Positions 34,474-43,779 are shown, counted from the stretch's first letter. The stretch is DNA of 64,000 nucleotides from Sporobacter sp963663605 (GCA_963663605.2 CAXXVF010000002.1:2666001-2730000), one strand, 5' to 3'. Translations and numbers: made by a program. The notes: generated by a model from the letters alone, not told the origin.

Positions 34474-35844
34474 ATGAGTAAAAGGATTTTCTGGGGGATA
34501 TTCCTCGTTGCCGTTATGGTTATCCTGGCGTGTCTTGTGTTTATACTGGGCGTGGATTACCGCGCCTATGTCAATGAGCATGAAGACAAAATGAAGGAGG
34601 AGACCGAATATATTGCTGCGGGCGTTGTTCAAAACGGATTGGGATATTTAAACAGCCTGGAGGAAAACGACGAACTGCGGATCACTTGGATCGATACGGA
34701 CGGAACGGTTCTTTTCGACAATGTTGCCGATGCTGCGACGATGGAAAACCACAGTGACCGGGAAGAGGTTATAGAAGCGGCCGCAACGGGTTCTGGCCTG
34801 AGCAGCCGCAGATCGGATACCCTGTCGGAGCAGATGATCTATTATGCCGTTAAACTTGATGACGCTTCGGTGCTTCGTACGGCAACTGCGGAGAAAACGC
34901 TTCTTTCCAGAGTAACTTTGATGATCCAGCCGATGGTTATCATTTTGCTGATCGCCATTGCCGTGTCGCTGATTTTTGCGTACCGGATCTCCAGAGGCAT
35001 CATACGGCCCATCAATTCCATTAATTTTGAACATCCGGAACGCAGCAGGGTTTATAAGGAACTCAATCCCCTTCTGGAAAGGGTTTCGCATCAGAATGAA
35101 ATAATTGCCAAACAAATGGATGAGCTGAAAACGGAACACGAAGCACGGGAAAAAATGCGCCGTGAGTTCACGGCGAATGTATCGCATGAACTGAAGACGC
35201 CCCTCACGTCCATTTCCGGCTTTGCGGAGATCATGCGCAACGGCATGGTAAAAAGCGAGGATATAACGCGCTTCGCCGGTTATATTTATGACGAGGCGCA
35301 GCGGCTTATTTCTCTGGTGGGGGACATCATCAAGCTTTCTCAGCTGGATGACAATGAGCTGCCGGTCAAAAAAGTGCGGCTGGACCTGTACGACGCCTGT
35401 GAATCGGTGATAGCGTCGCTGGAACCTGCCGCGAAGGCCAAGGGGATCACAGTCGAACTGATGGGGGAGCACGCGGGGATTTTTGGCGCAGAGCAGATCA
35501 TCGACGAGATCATATTCAATTTATGCGACAATGCGATCAAATACAATAATGAAAACGGGATAGTGTCGGTATCCGTTGCCCGAAAAGGAAACGAAGTTGA
35601 ATTATCCGTAGCCGATACGGGGATCGGCATACCAGAACCGGCCCAGGCGCGCGTTTTTGAACGGTTTTACCGTGTCGATAAAAGCCAGTCGAAGCAGGTG
35701 GGCGGTACAGGGCTCGGGCTTTCGATTGTTAAGCATGGAGCGGCTTATCATAACGCCCGGATTGTCCTAAACAGCGTACCCGGCGAGGGGACAACCATAA
35801 AAATCTTTTTTATGAGTGATGAACGAAATAATGAAAATAAATAG
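34474..35844 (+). CDS. Membrane sensor histidine kinase, PhoR-like
   Basis: 456 residues. Two membrane helices (about 6-26 and 149-170) enclose an extracytoplasmic sensor of about 120 residues. The cytoplasmic part has a HAMP-like linker, a dimerisation/phosphoacceptor domain with His238 in SHELKTP and a HATPase domain with N box (NLCDNAIKYN) and G boxes (DTGIGIP, GGTGLGLSI). It pairs with the regulator just upstream. Signal unknown. Confidence 0.92.
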   Translation: MSKRIFWGIFLVAVMVILACLVFILGVDYRAYVNEHEDKMKEETEYIAAGVVQNGLGYLNSLEENDELRITWIDTDGTVLFDNVADAATMENHSDREEVIEAAATGSGLSSRRSDTLSEQMIYYAVKLDDASVLRTATAEKTLLSRVTLMIQPMVIILLIAIAVSLIFAYRISRGIIRPINSINFEHPERSRVYKELNPLLERVSHQNEIIAKQMDELKTEHEAREKMRREFTANVSHELKTPLTSISGFAEIMRNGMVKSEDITRFAGYIYDEAQRLISLVGDIIKLSQLDDNELPVKKVRLDLYDACESVIASLEPAAKAKGITVELMGEHAGIFGAEQIIDEIIFNLCDNAIKYNNENGIVSVSVARKGNEVELSVADTGIGIPEPAQARVFERFYRVDKSQSKQVGGTGLGLSIVKHGAAYHNARIVLNSVPGEGTTIKIFFMSDERNNENK

Positions 35845-35852
35845 GCTGATTA

Positions 35853-35887
35853 TAAAAAGGCTGTCACACCGGTTGTGTGACAGCCTT
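35853..35887 (-). terminator. Terminator of the TipA-like regulator gene
   Basis: AAGGCTGTCACAC and GTGTGACAGCCTT form a 13-bp stem, and on the minus strand five T's follow. On the plus strand it lies just after the kinase gene. Confidence 0.8.
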
Positions 35888-35891
35888 AAGC

Positions 35892-36629
35892 TTATTTGAC
35901 GCAGTATAGCTTGATTGCTTCGGATATGAATGCAGCCGTGCCGGGGCCATAACGGTCTATGTTTTCTGTGAAGCGCCCGTCGGCGGTGTACATCTCGCCG
36001 AGCCCAAGAAGTATTTCGTCCGTGCAGTTGTAATGATACTTTGTAATATGAGCCTGCCAAACCCGCACCAGCTGTTGTACATCCGGGTCGGATGGAGACT
36101 TTCCCGCCGCGTGTGCAAAAGCGGAGAAAATCTCGTCGGCCTCGTTCATCATTTTGACGGACTCATCATGCGTCCGCTTGCCATCATTTGAAGAGCTTTC
36201 CGCAAAGGCATCCGTCTGCCCCCATCGCACTTTTACTTCGGATGCATAGCGTTTTTTGACCTCTTCATAATCAGAATTGATCTGCTGATCTTGGCACATA
36301 TTGTTATCACCTCCCAATGTTTCGTCGACCAATCGAATCAGGTCGGCGATATGATTTTGTTTCATGACCAGCAACGCGCGATGTTTCGAGAGCGCTTGTT
36401 TCTGATCGTGAGCCGGATGAGAGAGCATGTGTTGGATTTCCTTCAGCGAAAACTCAAGCTCGCGATAGAATAAAATCTGCTGCAGCAGAACGAGATTGGC
36501 GTTATCGTAGTAACGATAACCGGCTTCGGATAATTCGGACGGTTTTATAAGGCCGATTTCATCGTAATAGCGCAGTGTGCGCACACTGACTCCTAAAACT
36601 CTTGCAGTTTCACCTATTGAAAGCCTCAT
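35892..36629 (-). CDS. MerR-family regulator with TipAS-like domain
   Basis: 245 residues. MerR helix-turn-helix (SIGETARVLGVSVRTLRYYDEIG in residues 4-26), a long dimerisation helix, and a C-terminal TipAS-type domain that in relatives binds thiopeptides or other drugs (YGPGTAAFISEAIKLYC at the end). It stands alone, transcribed from a 19-bp-spacer promoter at 36648-36678, which suggests autoregulation. Unrelated in its effector domain to the pathway regulator at 23778. Confidence 0.9.
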   Translation of the reverse strand: MRLSIGETARVLGVSVRTLRYYDEIGLIKPSELSEAGYRYYDNANLVLLQQILFYRELEFSLKEIQHMLSHPAHDQKQALSKHRALLVMKQNHIADLIRLVDETLGGDNNMCQDQQINSDYEEVKKRYASEVKVRWGQTDAFAESSSNDGKRTHDESVKMMNEADEIFSAFAHAAGKSPSDPDVQQLVRVWQAHITKYHYNCTDEILLGLGEMYTADGRFTENIDRYGPGTAAFISEAIKLYCVK

Positions 36630-36647
36630 GATCTCACCTCAAAATAA

Positions 36648-36678
36648 ATTGTAAAGGATTACGCAGCGTCAAAGTCAA
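36648..36678 (-). promoter_or_regulatory. 19-bp-spacer promoter of the TipA-like gene
   Basis: On the minus strand TTGACT and TACAAT are 19 bp apart, the arrangement used by MerR-family activators, directly before the gene for such a protein. The dyad in the spacer is imperfect and differs from that of the phenol promoters. Confidence 0.65.
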
Positions 36679-36702
36679 GACTTTTTACAAAAGTTTTGCA
36701 GT

Positions 36703-36735
36703 TAAAAGGGAGCAAACGGTATACGTTTGCTCCCT
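36703..36735 (-). terminator. Terminator after hpf
   Basis: GGGAGCAAACG and CGTTTGCTCCC form an 11-bp stem, followed on the minus strand by TTTT. Confidence 0.85.
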
Positions 36736-36764
36736 GTATTTGTGACAAATAGGATTTACCCGTA

Positions 36765-37307
36765 TCAGTCCTTGCCTTCGATCAGGCCGTAATTTCCGTC
36801 TTTACGCCGGTACAAAACCGAAAAGGCGTCCCGGTTTTCCTGGTTTTTAAAGACGAAGAACTCGTGACCCAAAAGGTTCATCTGCAGGATTGCCTCTTCC
36901 AGAGTCATTGGTTTGAGCGGGAACTGTTTTGTGCGTGTTATCAGAAATTCCGGCTCTTCCTCCTCATCCGCCTGATAGCTGACGGACGGTTTGACCTCCC
37001 GCTCAAAAACGCCGTCATGCAGGCGTTTGGCCAGACGGGTCTTGTTTTTCCGAATCTGGCTTTCAACAGCAGCCACAGCGGAATCAATTGAGGCATACAT
37101 ATCGTTCGTTGTCTCTGTGACACGGTAAAAGATACTGTTGTTATTGAGCGTTACCTCGACCTTGTGCCGGCCTCTTTCGATGCTGAAGGTTATGAATGCT
37201 TCCGACTCGAGTTTAAAGAAGCGGTCCAGCTTGCCGATTTTCTTCTCTGCGTAATCGCGAAGCTCATCTGAAACCTTGACCTTCTTTTCCGTAAAAGTAA
37301 ATTTCAT
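36765..37307 (-). CDS. hpf: Ribosome hibernation-promoting factor, long form
   Basis: 180 residues. N-terminal S30AE domain (about 1-100) that binds the 30S subunit and a C-terminal dimerisation domain (about 120-178, FPLKPMTLEEAILQMNLLGH), which pairs ribosomes into 100S dimers. The long form is typical of Firmicutes. The start at 37307 has GGAG nine nt upstream; the Met three codons earlier sits on the ribosome site. Confidence 0.95.
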   Translation of the reverse strand: MKFTFTEKKVKVSDELRDYAEKKIGKLDRFFKLESEAFITFSIERGRHKVEVTLNNNSIFYRVTETTNDMYASIDSAVAAVESQIRKNKTRLAKRLHDGVFEREVKPSVSYQADEEEEPEFLITRTKQFPLKPMTLEEAILQMNLLGHEFFVFKNQENRDAFSVLYRRKDGNYGLIEGKD

Positions 37308-37448
37308 TCGAGTCATCTCCTTTTTGTGTAATACGGGCTATAAATATGGGGTGGTCTATACTGTAATTGTACCACAATTCACTGTTGTTGGATAGTGAAA
37401 GTTATATTCAAAAAGGACAGTTTTCATACGCCCCGGCGGATAAAACAA

Positions 37449-37482
37449 CAGAGAAACTCCTTTGAATAAAAGAGTTTCTCTT
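37449..37482 (-). terminator. Hairpin after the fumarase alpha gene
   Basis: AGAGAAACTC and GAGTTTCTCT form a 10-bp stem about 60 bp past the stop codon; the T-rich tail on the minus strand is interrupted. Confidence 0.6.
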
Positions 37483-37538
37483 TGCTTTCGCAGTAAAACA
37501 AACGAAAAGAATTTTTGTTCTTTGTGGAATAACGGTTA

Positions 37539-38381
37539 TTATAATTGACAGCAGGCATGCCGGGTGGCATGGCAGCTCATCGTGACGACACACGGCAGAC
37601 CGGCGATATGTGTCGGATACGGCTCAATATAGACGGCGACGGCCGTGTACCGTCCGCCGAAGCCCTGAGGCCCGATGCCGAGCTTGTTGATCTTTTCAAG
37701 CAGACGCCGCTCCATGTCGGCGTAAAACGCGTCCGGATTTGGAGCGCCGGCGTCGCGGAGCAGCGCGCGTTTGGAGAGAAGCGCCGCCTGCTCAACCGTC
37801 CCGCCGAGGCCTATTCCCAAAACGACGGGCGGGCACGGGTTCGAACCGGCCTGTTCTACCGTTTCGACAATAAACGATTCAATAGTTTCGATGCTGTCCG
37901 ACGGCAGAAACAGCCGCATCGCGCTCATGTTCTCGCTGCCGAACCCTTTCGGCGCGACGGTCAGCGTGATTTTATCGCCGCCCACGAGCCGTGTGTGGAT
38001 GACAGCCGGCGTGTTGTCATCGGTGTTTTCGCGCCGGAGCGGGTCGCGGACGATAGATTTCCTGAGATAGCCGTTTTGATAGCCTCGCCGCACCCCCTCG
38101 TTGACAGCATCCTCGAAAAGTCCGCCGGTTATATGGACGTCCTGGCCGATATCGGCGAAAACAATGGCCATACCCGTGTCCTGGCAGATAGGAAGGCCGG
38201 TTGACCGGGCGAGTTTAAAATTCTGGACGATATCGGAAAGTGCGGCGGCGCCTGCGGGGGAAGCTTCCCGTTCGGCGGCCTGTTCTAAAAGTAAGGCGAG
38301 GTCTTCCGGCAGATGAACGGCGGCTTCAATGCACAACCGTTCGACAGCGTCGGTAATTTTTAAACTGGCGATTTCTCTCAT
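37539..38381 (-). CDS. Fe-S hydro-lyase alpha subunit (class I fumarase / tartrate dehydratase)
   Basis: 280 residues, the usual size of a separate alpha subunit. Three cluster cysteines appear at expected places: PICQDTG, NPCPPVV and the C-terminal SCHATRHA. The enzyme interconverts fumarate and malate or dehydrates L-tartrate. The beta subunit normally follows directly, but here the downstream gene is hpf and no beta subunit is in the window. Upstream 252 bp (38382-38633), shared with divergent nfo, hold no gene I can support. Confidence 0.88.
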   Translation of the reverse strand: MREIASLKITDAVERLCIEAAVHLPEDLALLLEQAAEREASPAGAAALSDIVQNFKLARSTGLPICQDTGMAIVFADIGQDVHITGGLFEDAVNEGVRRGYQNGYLRKSIVRDPLRRENTDDNTPAVIHTRLVGGDKITLTVAPKGFGSENMSAMRLFLPSDSIETIESFIVETVEQAGSNPCPPVVLGIGLGGTVEQAALLSKRALLRDAGAPNPDAFYADMERRLLEKINKLGIGPQGFGGRYTAVAVYIEPYPTHIAGLPCVVTMSCHATRHACCQL

Positions 38382-38633
38382 AGGAACCTCCGGTATCGGT
38401 GATTTCGTATTTCCCCGGATAAAACGGATTTATGATATTATTCTAGCATCCCGATTAAGATAGCACAATGACTTTGTTTTTTTCTTGTGTTATAATACTG
38501 CATTACAGGTATTATATTGCTGATAAGTCTTTTTCCGCCTTTTCGGAGCAACCGGAGGGACGACGGATCAGGCCATAAACACACCTGTGATCCGGTTATT
38601 ACACAGATAGAATATTAAGGGAAGGGGAAGACA

Positions 38634-39476
38634 ATGTTTAAGATAGGCTGCCATTTGTCCGTGTCCGACGGCTACCTTGCAATGGGAAAAAGGGCCGTGT
38701 CGATCGGAGCCAACGTCTTTCAGTTTTTTACGCGCAACCCGCGGGGCGGCGCGGCCAAAGCGATCGACGAAAAGGATATAACGGACTTCTTAAAACTTGC
38801 GGAAGAAAACGGCATCTCGGATATTCTGGCGCACGCGCCGTATACGCTCAACGCCTGCGCGGCAAAAGCGCATCTCAGGCAGTTTGCGCGAGAGACAATG
38901 GCCGACGATATACGGCGCATGGGATATTTGCCCGGGAACCTTTATAATTTCCACCCCGGCAGTCATGTGGGCCAGGGGATCGATACCGGCATCGAGCTCA
39001 TCGGGGCGCTTTTAAACGAGGTGCTGTACCCGGAACAGACGACGACGGTGCTCCTGGAGACGATGGCCGGCAAAGGCTCGGAGGTCGGCGGGCGCTTTGA
39101 GGAGCTGCGGGCGATCATCGACAAGGTAATGCTGCAGGACAAGCTGGGCGTGTGCCTGGATACCTGCCACGTATACGATGCCGGATACGATATAGTCGGC
39201 GACCTGGACGGCGTCCTGGCGGAATTTGACCGGGTGGTCGGGCTGGAGCGCCTGTGCGCCATTCACATTAACGACAGTAAAAACCCCTTCGGGAGCCATA
39301 AGGACCGGCATGAGAAGATCGGCGACGGCTCATTAGGGGTCGAGGCGCTCAAAAACGTCATCAACCACCCGCGCCTGCGCCGCCTGCCGTTTTATCTGGA
39401 AACGCCGAACGATCTGGATGGGTATGCATCTGAGATCAAACTGCTTCGGAGCCTTTACAAGGAGCTGCCGGCCTAA
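38634..39476 (+). CDS. nfo: Endonuclease IV (AP endonuclease)
   Basis: 280-residue TIM-barrel enzyme that cuts DNA 5' to abasic sites. Trinuclear zinc ligands sit in NFHPGSHVG, LLETMAGKG, CLDTCHVYDAGYD and HINDSK..GSHKDRHEKIGDG. GGGAAGGGGA precedes the ATG. A 50-bp inverted repeat (GTTGAGCCG...CGGCTCAAC, 39493-39539) lies just after the stop. Housekeeping DNA repair gene without operon partner. Confidence 0.95.
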   Translation: MFKIGCHLSVSDGYLAMGKRAVSIGANVFQFFTRNPRGGAAKAIDEKDITDFLKLAEENGISDILAHAPYTLNACAAKAHLRQFARETMADDIRRMGYLPGNLYNFHPGSHVGQGIDTGIELIGALLNEVLYPEQTTTVLLETMAGKGSEVGGRFEELRAIIDKVMLQDKLGVCLDTCHVYDAGYDIVGDLDGVLAEFDRVVGLERLCAIHINDSKNPFGSHKDRHEKIGDGSLGVEALKNVINHPRLRRLPFYLETPNDLDGYASEIKLLRSLYKELPA

Positions 39477-39613
39477 ACAGGAAAAGCGGATCGTTGAGCC
39501 GTGGCTGTGAATTTAATTATATTCCAGTGGCGGCTCAACTGTGATATACTTATAGAAATTTGACTGCGCGGCTTAATTTTCCGGACGGTACGCCGCTTTA
39601 GGATGAACCAAAT

Positions 39614-39985
39614 ATGATTACGATTGCACAGATGCAGGATATGCTCGATGATATCGCCGCGGAACTGCCACAGGAGCTTTATAAAGAGCTCAACGGCGGG
39701 ATCCTCCTGCTGCCGGAAGCAAAGAAGCATGAAAAAGGCGGCGATATCTATATCCTCGGCGAATACTACCGCGGTGGACCGATGGGCCGGTATATCGTTA
39801 TCTATTACAGGTCTTTTTTGAAGGTCCACGGGCATCTCGGAGAAAAACAGTTTAAAAAAGAGCTGCGCGCAACGGTGAGGCATGAACTCCGGCATCACAT
39901 CGAATCTCTGGCCGGTTCCGACGACCTTGAGCGCATCGATGAAGAAAACATTGCGCGGATGACAGAAGGCGAAGACAATGAATGA
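39614..39985 (+). CDS. Small zincin-like metallopeptidase-family protein
   Basis: 123 residues. The motif RHELRHHIE near residue 95 contains HExxHH-like zinc ligands (HELRH), typical of the minimal metallopeptidase family often found beside Nudix genes. No signal peptide. The stop overlaps the start of the Nudix gene by 8 bp, so they are co-translated. Activity on protein is unproven in this family. Confidence 0.8.
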   Translation: MITIAQMQDMLDDIAAELPQELYKELNGGILLLPEAKKHEKGGDIYILGEYYRGGPMGRYIVIYYRSFLKVHGHLGEKQFKKELRATVRHELRHHIESLAGSDDLERIDEENIARMTEGEDNE

Positions 39986-40634
39986 CGAAGAAAAAATTTT
40001 TTTGTCCCCTGACGAACGCGCATTGAACTTAAGTGATTTTGCCGGACGGCGGCCGCTTATGATCGGCGAGCGCCTGTTTAAAAAGTACGCGGTCCTCGTT
40101 CCGCTCGTTGAGCAGCACGGCGGCCCGGCGGTACTTTTTGAAAGACGGTCGGATAAGCTTCGCCGCCAGCCGGGAGAGATATGCTTTCCCGGTGGAAAAC
40201 TCGAGCCGGACGAGACGCCGCAGGAATGTGCCGAGCGCGAAACGTCGGAAGAGCTTTTAGTAAGCGAGCGGCAGATACGGATTTACGGTCCGGGAGATAC
40301 GTTCGTTTCACCGTTTAATTTGATCATTTATCCGTTTATCGGTTTTATCAAAGACTACCGCTTTACCTGCAACCCGGAAGAAGTGGCGGAAGTCATTGCC
40401 GTACCTTTGGATTTTTTCCTTAACCACAGTCCTGAAAAATATAAAGGTACGGTCGTCAACAAGCTGCCCACAGATTTCCCATATGAGCGCATCCCGGGGG
40501 GAGAAAATTATCCATGGGCCACAGGTACGCACAACATCCTTTTTTACCAGTATGACCGCCATCTGATCTGGGGCATCACGGCACTTATAGTGCAGTCGGC
40601 GGCGGAACTGATCGGCCGGTACAATCTGGCCTGA
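39978..40634 (+). CDS. Nudix hydrolase, probable CoA pyrophosphatase
   Basis: 218 residues. The Nudix box begins at GGKLEPDETPQECAERETSEEL, seen in parts near 72-93, preceded by RRQPGEICFPGG, the extra motif of CoA pyrophosphatases (NudL type) that cut CoA into 4'-phosphopantetheine and 3',5'-ADP. Overlaps the upstream metallopeptidase gene. Other nucleotide substrates remain possible. Confidence 0.87.
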   Translation: MNDEEKIFLSPDERALNLSDFAGRRPLMIGERLFKKYAVLVPLVEQHGGPAVLFERRSDKLRRQPGEICFPGGKLEPDETPQECAERETSEELLVSERQIRIYGPGDTFVSPFNLIIYPFIGFIKDYRFTCNPEEVAEVIAVPLDFFLNHSPEKYKGTVVNKLPTDFPYERIPGGENYPWATGTHNILFYQYDRHLIWGITALIVQSAAELIGRYNLA

Positions 40635-40674
40635 GCATCGTGTTTGAACATTTCCAATTGAATAAAGAAAGGCA

Positions 40675-41952
40675 ATGTACATGTGTATAGAACTTGAAAG
40701 ATTCGATATGCGAAAACCGCCCCAGCGACAAAAGTGGTATTTGCGGCCGGTTACATGGGGTCTGAGCTTTCCCGAAGTATGGCTGCGCCGGGCCCGTATT
40801 ATTAAAACCGGAACAAAAGGACTTAAGCCGCCGTATATATTGCTGTGCAACCACAATGCGTTTTTGGATTTTAAAGTTGCAACCGCTGCTATATTTCCCC
40901 ATCGGTCTAATTTTGTCGTCGCGATTGACGGTTTCATTGGGCGCGAAGGGCTTTTAAGAAAAGTCGGCTGCATCTGCAAGCGCAAGTTTACCAACGACGC
41001 TGTTTTGATCCGACATCTCCAGCAGGTTATAAAAAACGGCGATGTGCTGGTAATATACCCGGAAGCCCGTTATTCGCTCTGCGGCACGACGGCCGTGCTC
41101 CCGGATTCCATCGGGAAGATGTGCAAGATGTTCAAAGTGCCGGTCGTGACGCTTATTACGCACGGCCATCATATCAACGCGCCGTTCTGGAACACAAAAA
41201 GCCGCAAGGTCAAACGGACAGAAGCCGAACTCACTCAGGTCTTTACGGCCAAAGAGCTCGCGTTGTCGGATGTCGATGAAATCAACAATCGTATCCGAAA
41301 AGTCTTCCTGTACAACGACTATAAATGGCAGCTGGAAAACCGCATCAGAGTCAAGCGGAAAACCCGCGCCGAAGGGCTTCATAAGGTGCTGTACCAGTGC
41401 CCGTCCTGTCTGGCGGAATACCGGATGACGTCGAGCGGCGCACAGCTTAAGTGCGAAGCCTGCGGCAAGACCTGGACGCTCAGTGTCTACGGCGAATTGG
41501 AGGCCGACGACAACAACACGGAATTTTCGCATATACCCGACTGGTACGAATGGGAGCGCTTACAGGTCAAAGCGGAAGTGGAGGCGGGCGCCTATTCGTT
41601 CAGCGGTCCGGTCATAGTTGATTCCCTGCCGAACGCGGAGCGTTTCATCCGTCTGGGAGAGGGTCACATGGTACATAATATGGACGGGTTTCACGTTTGG
41701 GGCAAAACGGACGACGGCAGTCCTTTTGAAATGACAAAGCCGGTGCAGTCGCTTTATTCGTGCCATATCGAATACGATTATCTTGGGAAGCACGGGGACT
41801 GTGTGGACCTTAACACGCTTACGGATACCTGGTATATCTATCCGTCCGGACGTGATTTTTCGGTCACAAAAATGGCGCTTGACACAGAGGAGTTATATTT
41901 TGCCCATAAACGTTCTTGTTTGCCGAAAGAAGCGGTTGGAAGCACTTTCTGA
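40675..41952 (+). CDS. PlsC-like acyltransferase with C-terminal zinc-ribbon extension
   Basis: 425 residues. The first 230 match 1-acylglycerol-3-phosphate acyltransferases: HNAFLD near 60 is the HX4D catalytic motif and YPEAR the acceptor motif. Then a zinc ribbon (CPSCLAEYR...CEACGKTW, about 242-265) and a further 160 residues without recognised domain. Common PlsC enzymes end near 240, so the second half is an extension. Probably makes or remodels membrane lipid; the role of the extension is unknown. ATG at 40675 or 40681. Confidence 0.8.
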   Translation: MYMCIELERFDMRKPPQRQKWYLRPVTWGLSFPEVWLRRARIIKTGTKGLKPPYILLCNHNAFLDFKVATAAIFPHRSNFVVAIDGFIGREGLLRKVGCICKRKFTNDAVLIRHLQQVIKNGDVLVIYPEARYSLCGTTAVLPDSIGKMCKMFKVPVVTLITHGHHINAPFWNTKSRKVKRTEAELTQVFTAKELALSDVDEINNRIRKVFLYNDYKWQLENRIRVKRKTRAEGLHKVLYQCPSCLAEYRMTSSGAQLKCEACGKTWTLSVYGELEADDNNTEFSHIPDWYEWERLQVKAEVEAGAYSFSGPVIVDSLPNAERFIRLGEGHMVHNMDGFHVWGKTDDGSPFEMTKPVQSLYSCHIEYDYLGKHGDCVDLNTLTDTWYIYPSGRDFSVTKMALDTEELYFAHKRSCLPKEAVGSTF

Positions 41953-42037
41953 CCGCCGGCCGTGTCAGATATACACATTCAGCTGTGCAGATTATCACAT
42001 TATATTAAAAGGCGCATAATGAAAGGAGAAAACGGCA

Positions 42038-43591
42038 ATGTTCCAAAGCAAAGGCGACTTGAGCTGGCTCGGAGAAGAACCTGTTATCAAGGAAGCGAAT
42101 ATCGTTGAAACAATTGAAACGGAAGTCCTTATCGCCGGGGGCGGATCGGGCGGTCTTATCGCTGCGGCCACGGCAGCGGAGTTAGGGCTCCAAGTGCTCC
42201 TGATAGAGATCAAGAGAAACTTTACGCCGATACGCAAGGAGATCGGCGTTGTGGGCAGCCGGATACAAAAGGCCGAAGGCGTTGATATTGACATACAGGA
42301 ACTCGTTCGCCAGCAGGTCATGTACGAAAGTGCCTATATCGACCAGAAGCTGCCGCTTATCTGGGCGCGTGAGAGCGGCGAGATGATGGACTGGTATGAA
42401 AAGCTCGTTACAGCTGCCGGCGCTAAAATGATGCTGCAGGGCGGCTATCAATATAAAGTGGAGTCCGGAGCGTATACAAAATTCCCTACCGGGCACAATT
42501 CGACATGGCCGAAAGGTGTGGACGGCGTAAAGGTCGTCACGGGTCACGCCAAAAAGCATGGAGCCGAGTTCCGTATGCAAACGGGGCTTGTGAAGCTTGA
42601 AAAGAAAGACGGGCGCGTCACTGGTGCGATCGTTAAAGATATGAAAAGCGGCGAATTCCTGCGCGTCAACGCCTCGAAAGGCGTTATCGTCGCGACAGGC
42701 GGCTACGCCAAGAACAAGAAAATGCTTAAGGCGCTCCAGCCGCAGACGGCGCTTATGGCCGGATTTATAATCAGCGAGGGCATGACGATGGGAGACGGCA
42801 TCAAGGCCTGTCTGTGGGCGGGTGCTAAGATGGACGACTGCCACACGTCCATCCTGTTTGACCGCTGCGCCATCCTGCCGAGCGAAACGCCCGCGACACG
42901 TAAAAAAGTCGGCCATCCGACCGAATTCATCGGGCAGCCGTTTCTGAAAGTGGACCTCAAAGGCCGGCGATTTATCAACGAATCCACACCGTACGACTTT
43001 ATTATTCACCGTGCGTACAGTCTGCCCGGGCAGTGCTACTGCGTCATCTTTGATTCCGGTTACCGTGAGGATACAAAACGGTTCGAGCTGGCGGGCTGCT
43101 CGCGTATGCATCCGTTCAACAACGGCACGCCGTGCAGCCGTCCGCTTGAGGACAACGAGGTTCTTCTTCAAAGCATGGTCAGGGAAGGCCGTATCATAAA
43201 AGCCGATACGATCAAAGAACTTGCGGAAGGATTGGGTATCCCCGCCGATACGCTGGAAAAGACGGTGGCCCGTTACAACGAGCTGTACGACAAGCAGTGC
43301 GACGACGACTTCGGCAAGGAGCCGTACCGTCTGTCGGAGCTTCGCAGGCCGCCGTATTACGGCGTGCGCTCCTGCGCGTTTCTGCTCGGGACGCTCGACG
43401 GCATCCGTATTGATGAGAACATGAACGCCATTGACGGAAACGGCGACGCCATCCCCGGACTGTATGTCGTCGGCAACGACAGCGGCGGATATTATGCAAC
43501 TACATATATGAACCTGGCCACCGGCGGCTGCGCCGGCCGCAACATGACGTTTGCAAGAAGGACCGCGCGCGTGATCGCCGGAAAAGTATAA
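42038..43591 (+). CDS. FAD-dependent fumarate-reductase-family flavoprotein
   Basis: 517 residues. FAD-binding VLIAGGGSGGLIAAATAAE near 31-49 and the C-terminal GLYVVGNDSGG.YATTY..LATGG are typical of the fumarate/urocanate-reductase flavoprotein family. There is no N-terminal FMN domain, haem domain, signal peptide or neighbouring iron-sulphur/membrane subunit, so it is a soluble stand-alone enzyme. Relatives reduce C=C bonds of enoates or oxidise steroids. AAAGGAG precedes the ATG. Substrate unknown; in a phenol-degrading host an aromatic enoate is an attractive but untested idea. Confidence 0.82.
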   Translation: MFQSKGDLSWLGEEPVIKEANIVETIETEVLIAGGGSGGLIAAATAAELGLQVLLIEIKRNFTPIRKEIGVVGSRIQKAEGVDIDIQELVRQQVMYESAYIDQKLPLIWARESGEMMDWYEKLVTAAGAKMMLQGGYQYKVESGAYTKFPTGHNSTWPKGVDGVKVVTGHAKKHGAEFRMQTGLVKLEKKDGRVTGAIVKDMKSGEFLRVNASKGVIVATGGYAKNKKMLKALQPQTALMAGFIISEGMTMGDGIKACLWAGAKMDDCHTSILFDRCAILPSETPATRKKVGHPTEFIGQPFLKVDLKGRRFINESTPYDFIIHRAYSLPGQCYCVIFDSGYREDTKRFELAGCSRMHPFNNGTPCSRPLEDNEVLLQSMVREGRIIKADTIKELAEGLGIPADTLEKTVARYNELYDKQCDDDFGKEPYRLSELRRPPYYGVRSCAFLLGTLDGIRIDENMNAIDGNGDAIPGLYVVGNDSGGYYATTYMNLATGGCAGRNMTFARRTARVIAGKV

Positions 43592-43619
43592 TCAGGGCCC
43601 GTCAAGCGGACACAGATAA

Positions 43620-43649
43620 AAAAACACCCGATTTTAATCGGGTGTTTTT
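43620..43649 (+). terminator. Terminator after the FAD gene
   Basis: ACACCCGATT and AATCGGGTGT form a 10-bp stem with a 2-nt loop, then TTTT. Confidence 0.85.
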
Positions 43650-43747
43650 GCGTTCTTAAAGGTATGATTCCGAGCGGGTCGTTTGCCCAAACTTTTTTTA
43701 GTTATATGTCCCCGGGCCGCGCGTATAAGGGCGAAAAAGACCGGCTG

Positions 43748-43779
43748 CCGCAGGTGTCCGTTTTATCGGACATCTGCGG
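43748..43779 (+). promoter_or_regulatory. Hairpin ahead of two small genes
   Basis: CCGCAGGTGTCCG and CGGACATCTGCGG form a 13-bp stem with one wobble and a 6-nt loop, 55 bp before a 41-codon gene. No T run. Possibly leader structure or a processing site. Confidence 0.45.
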
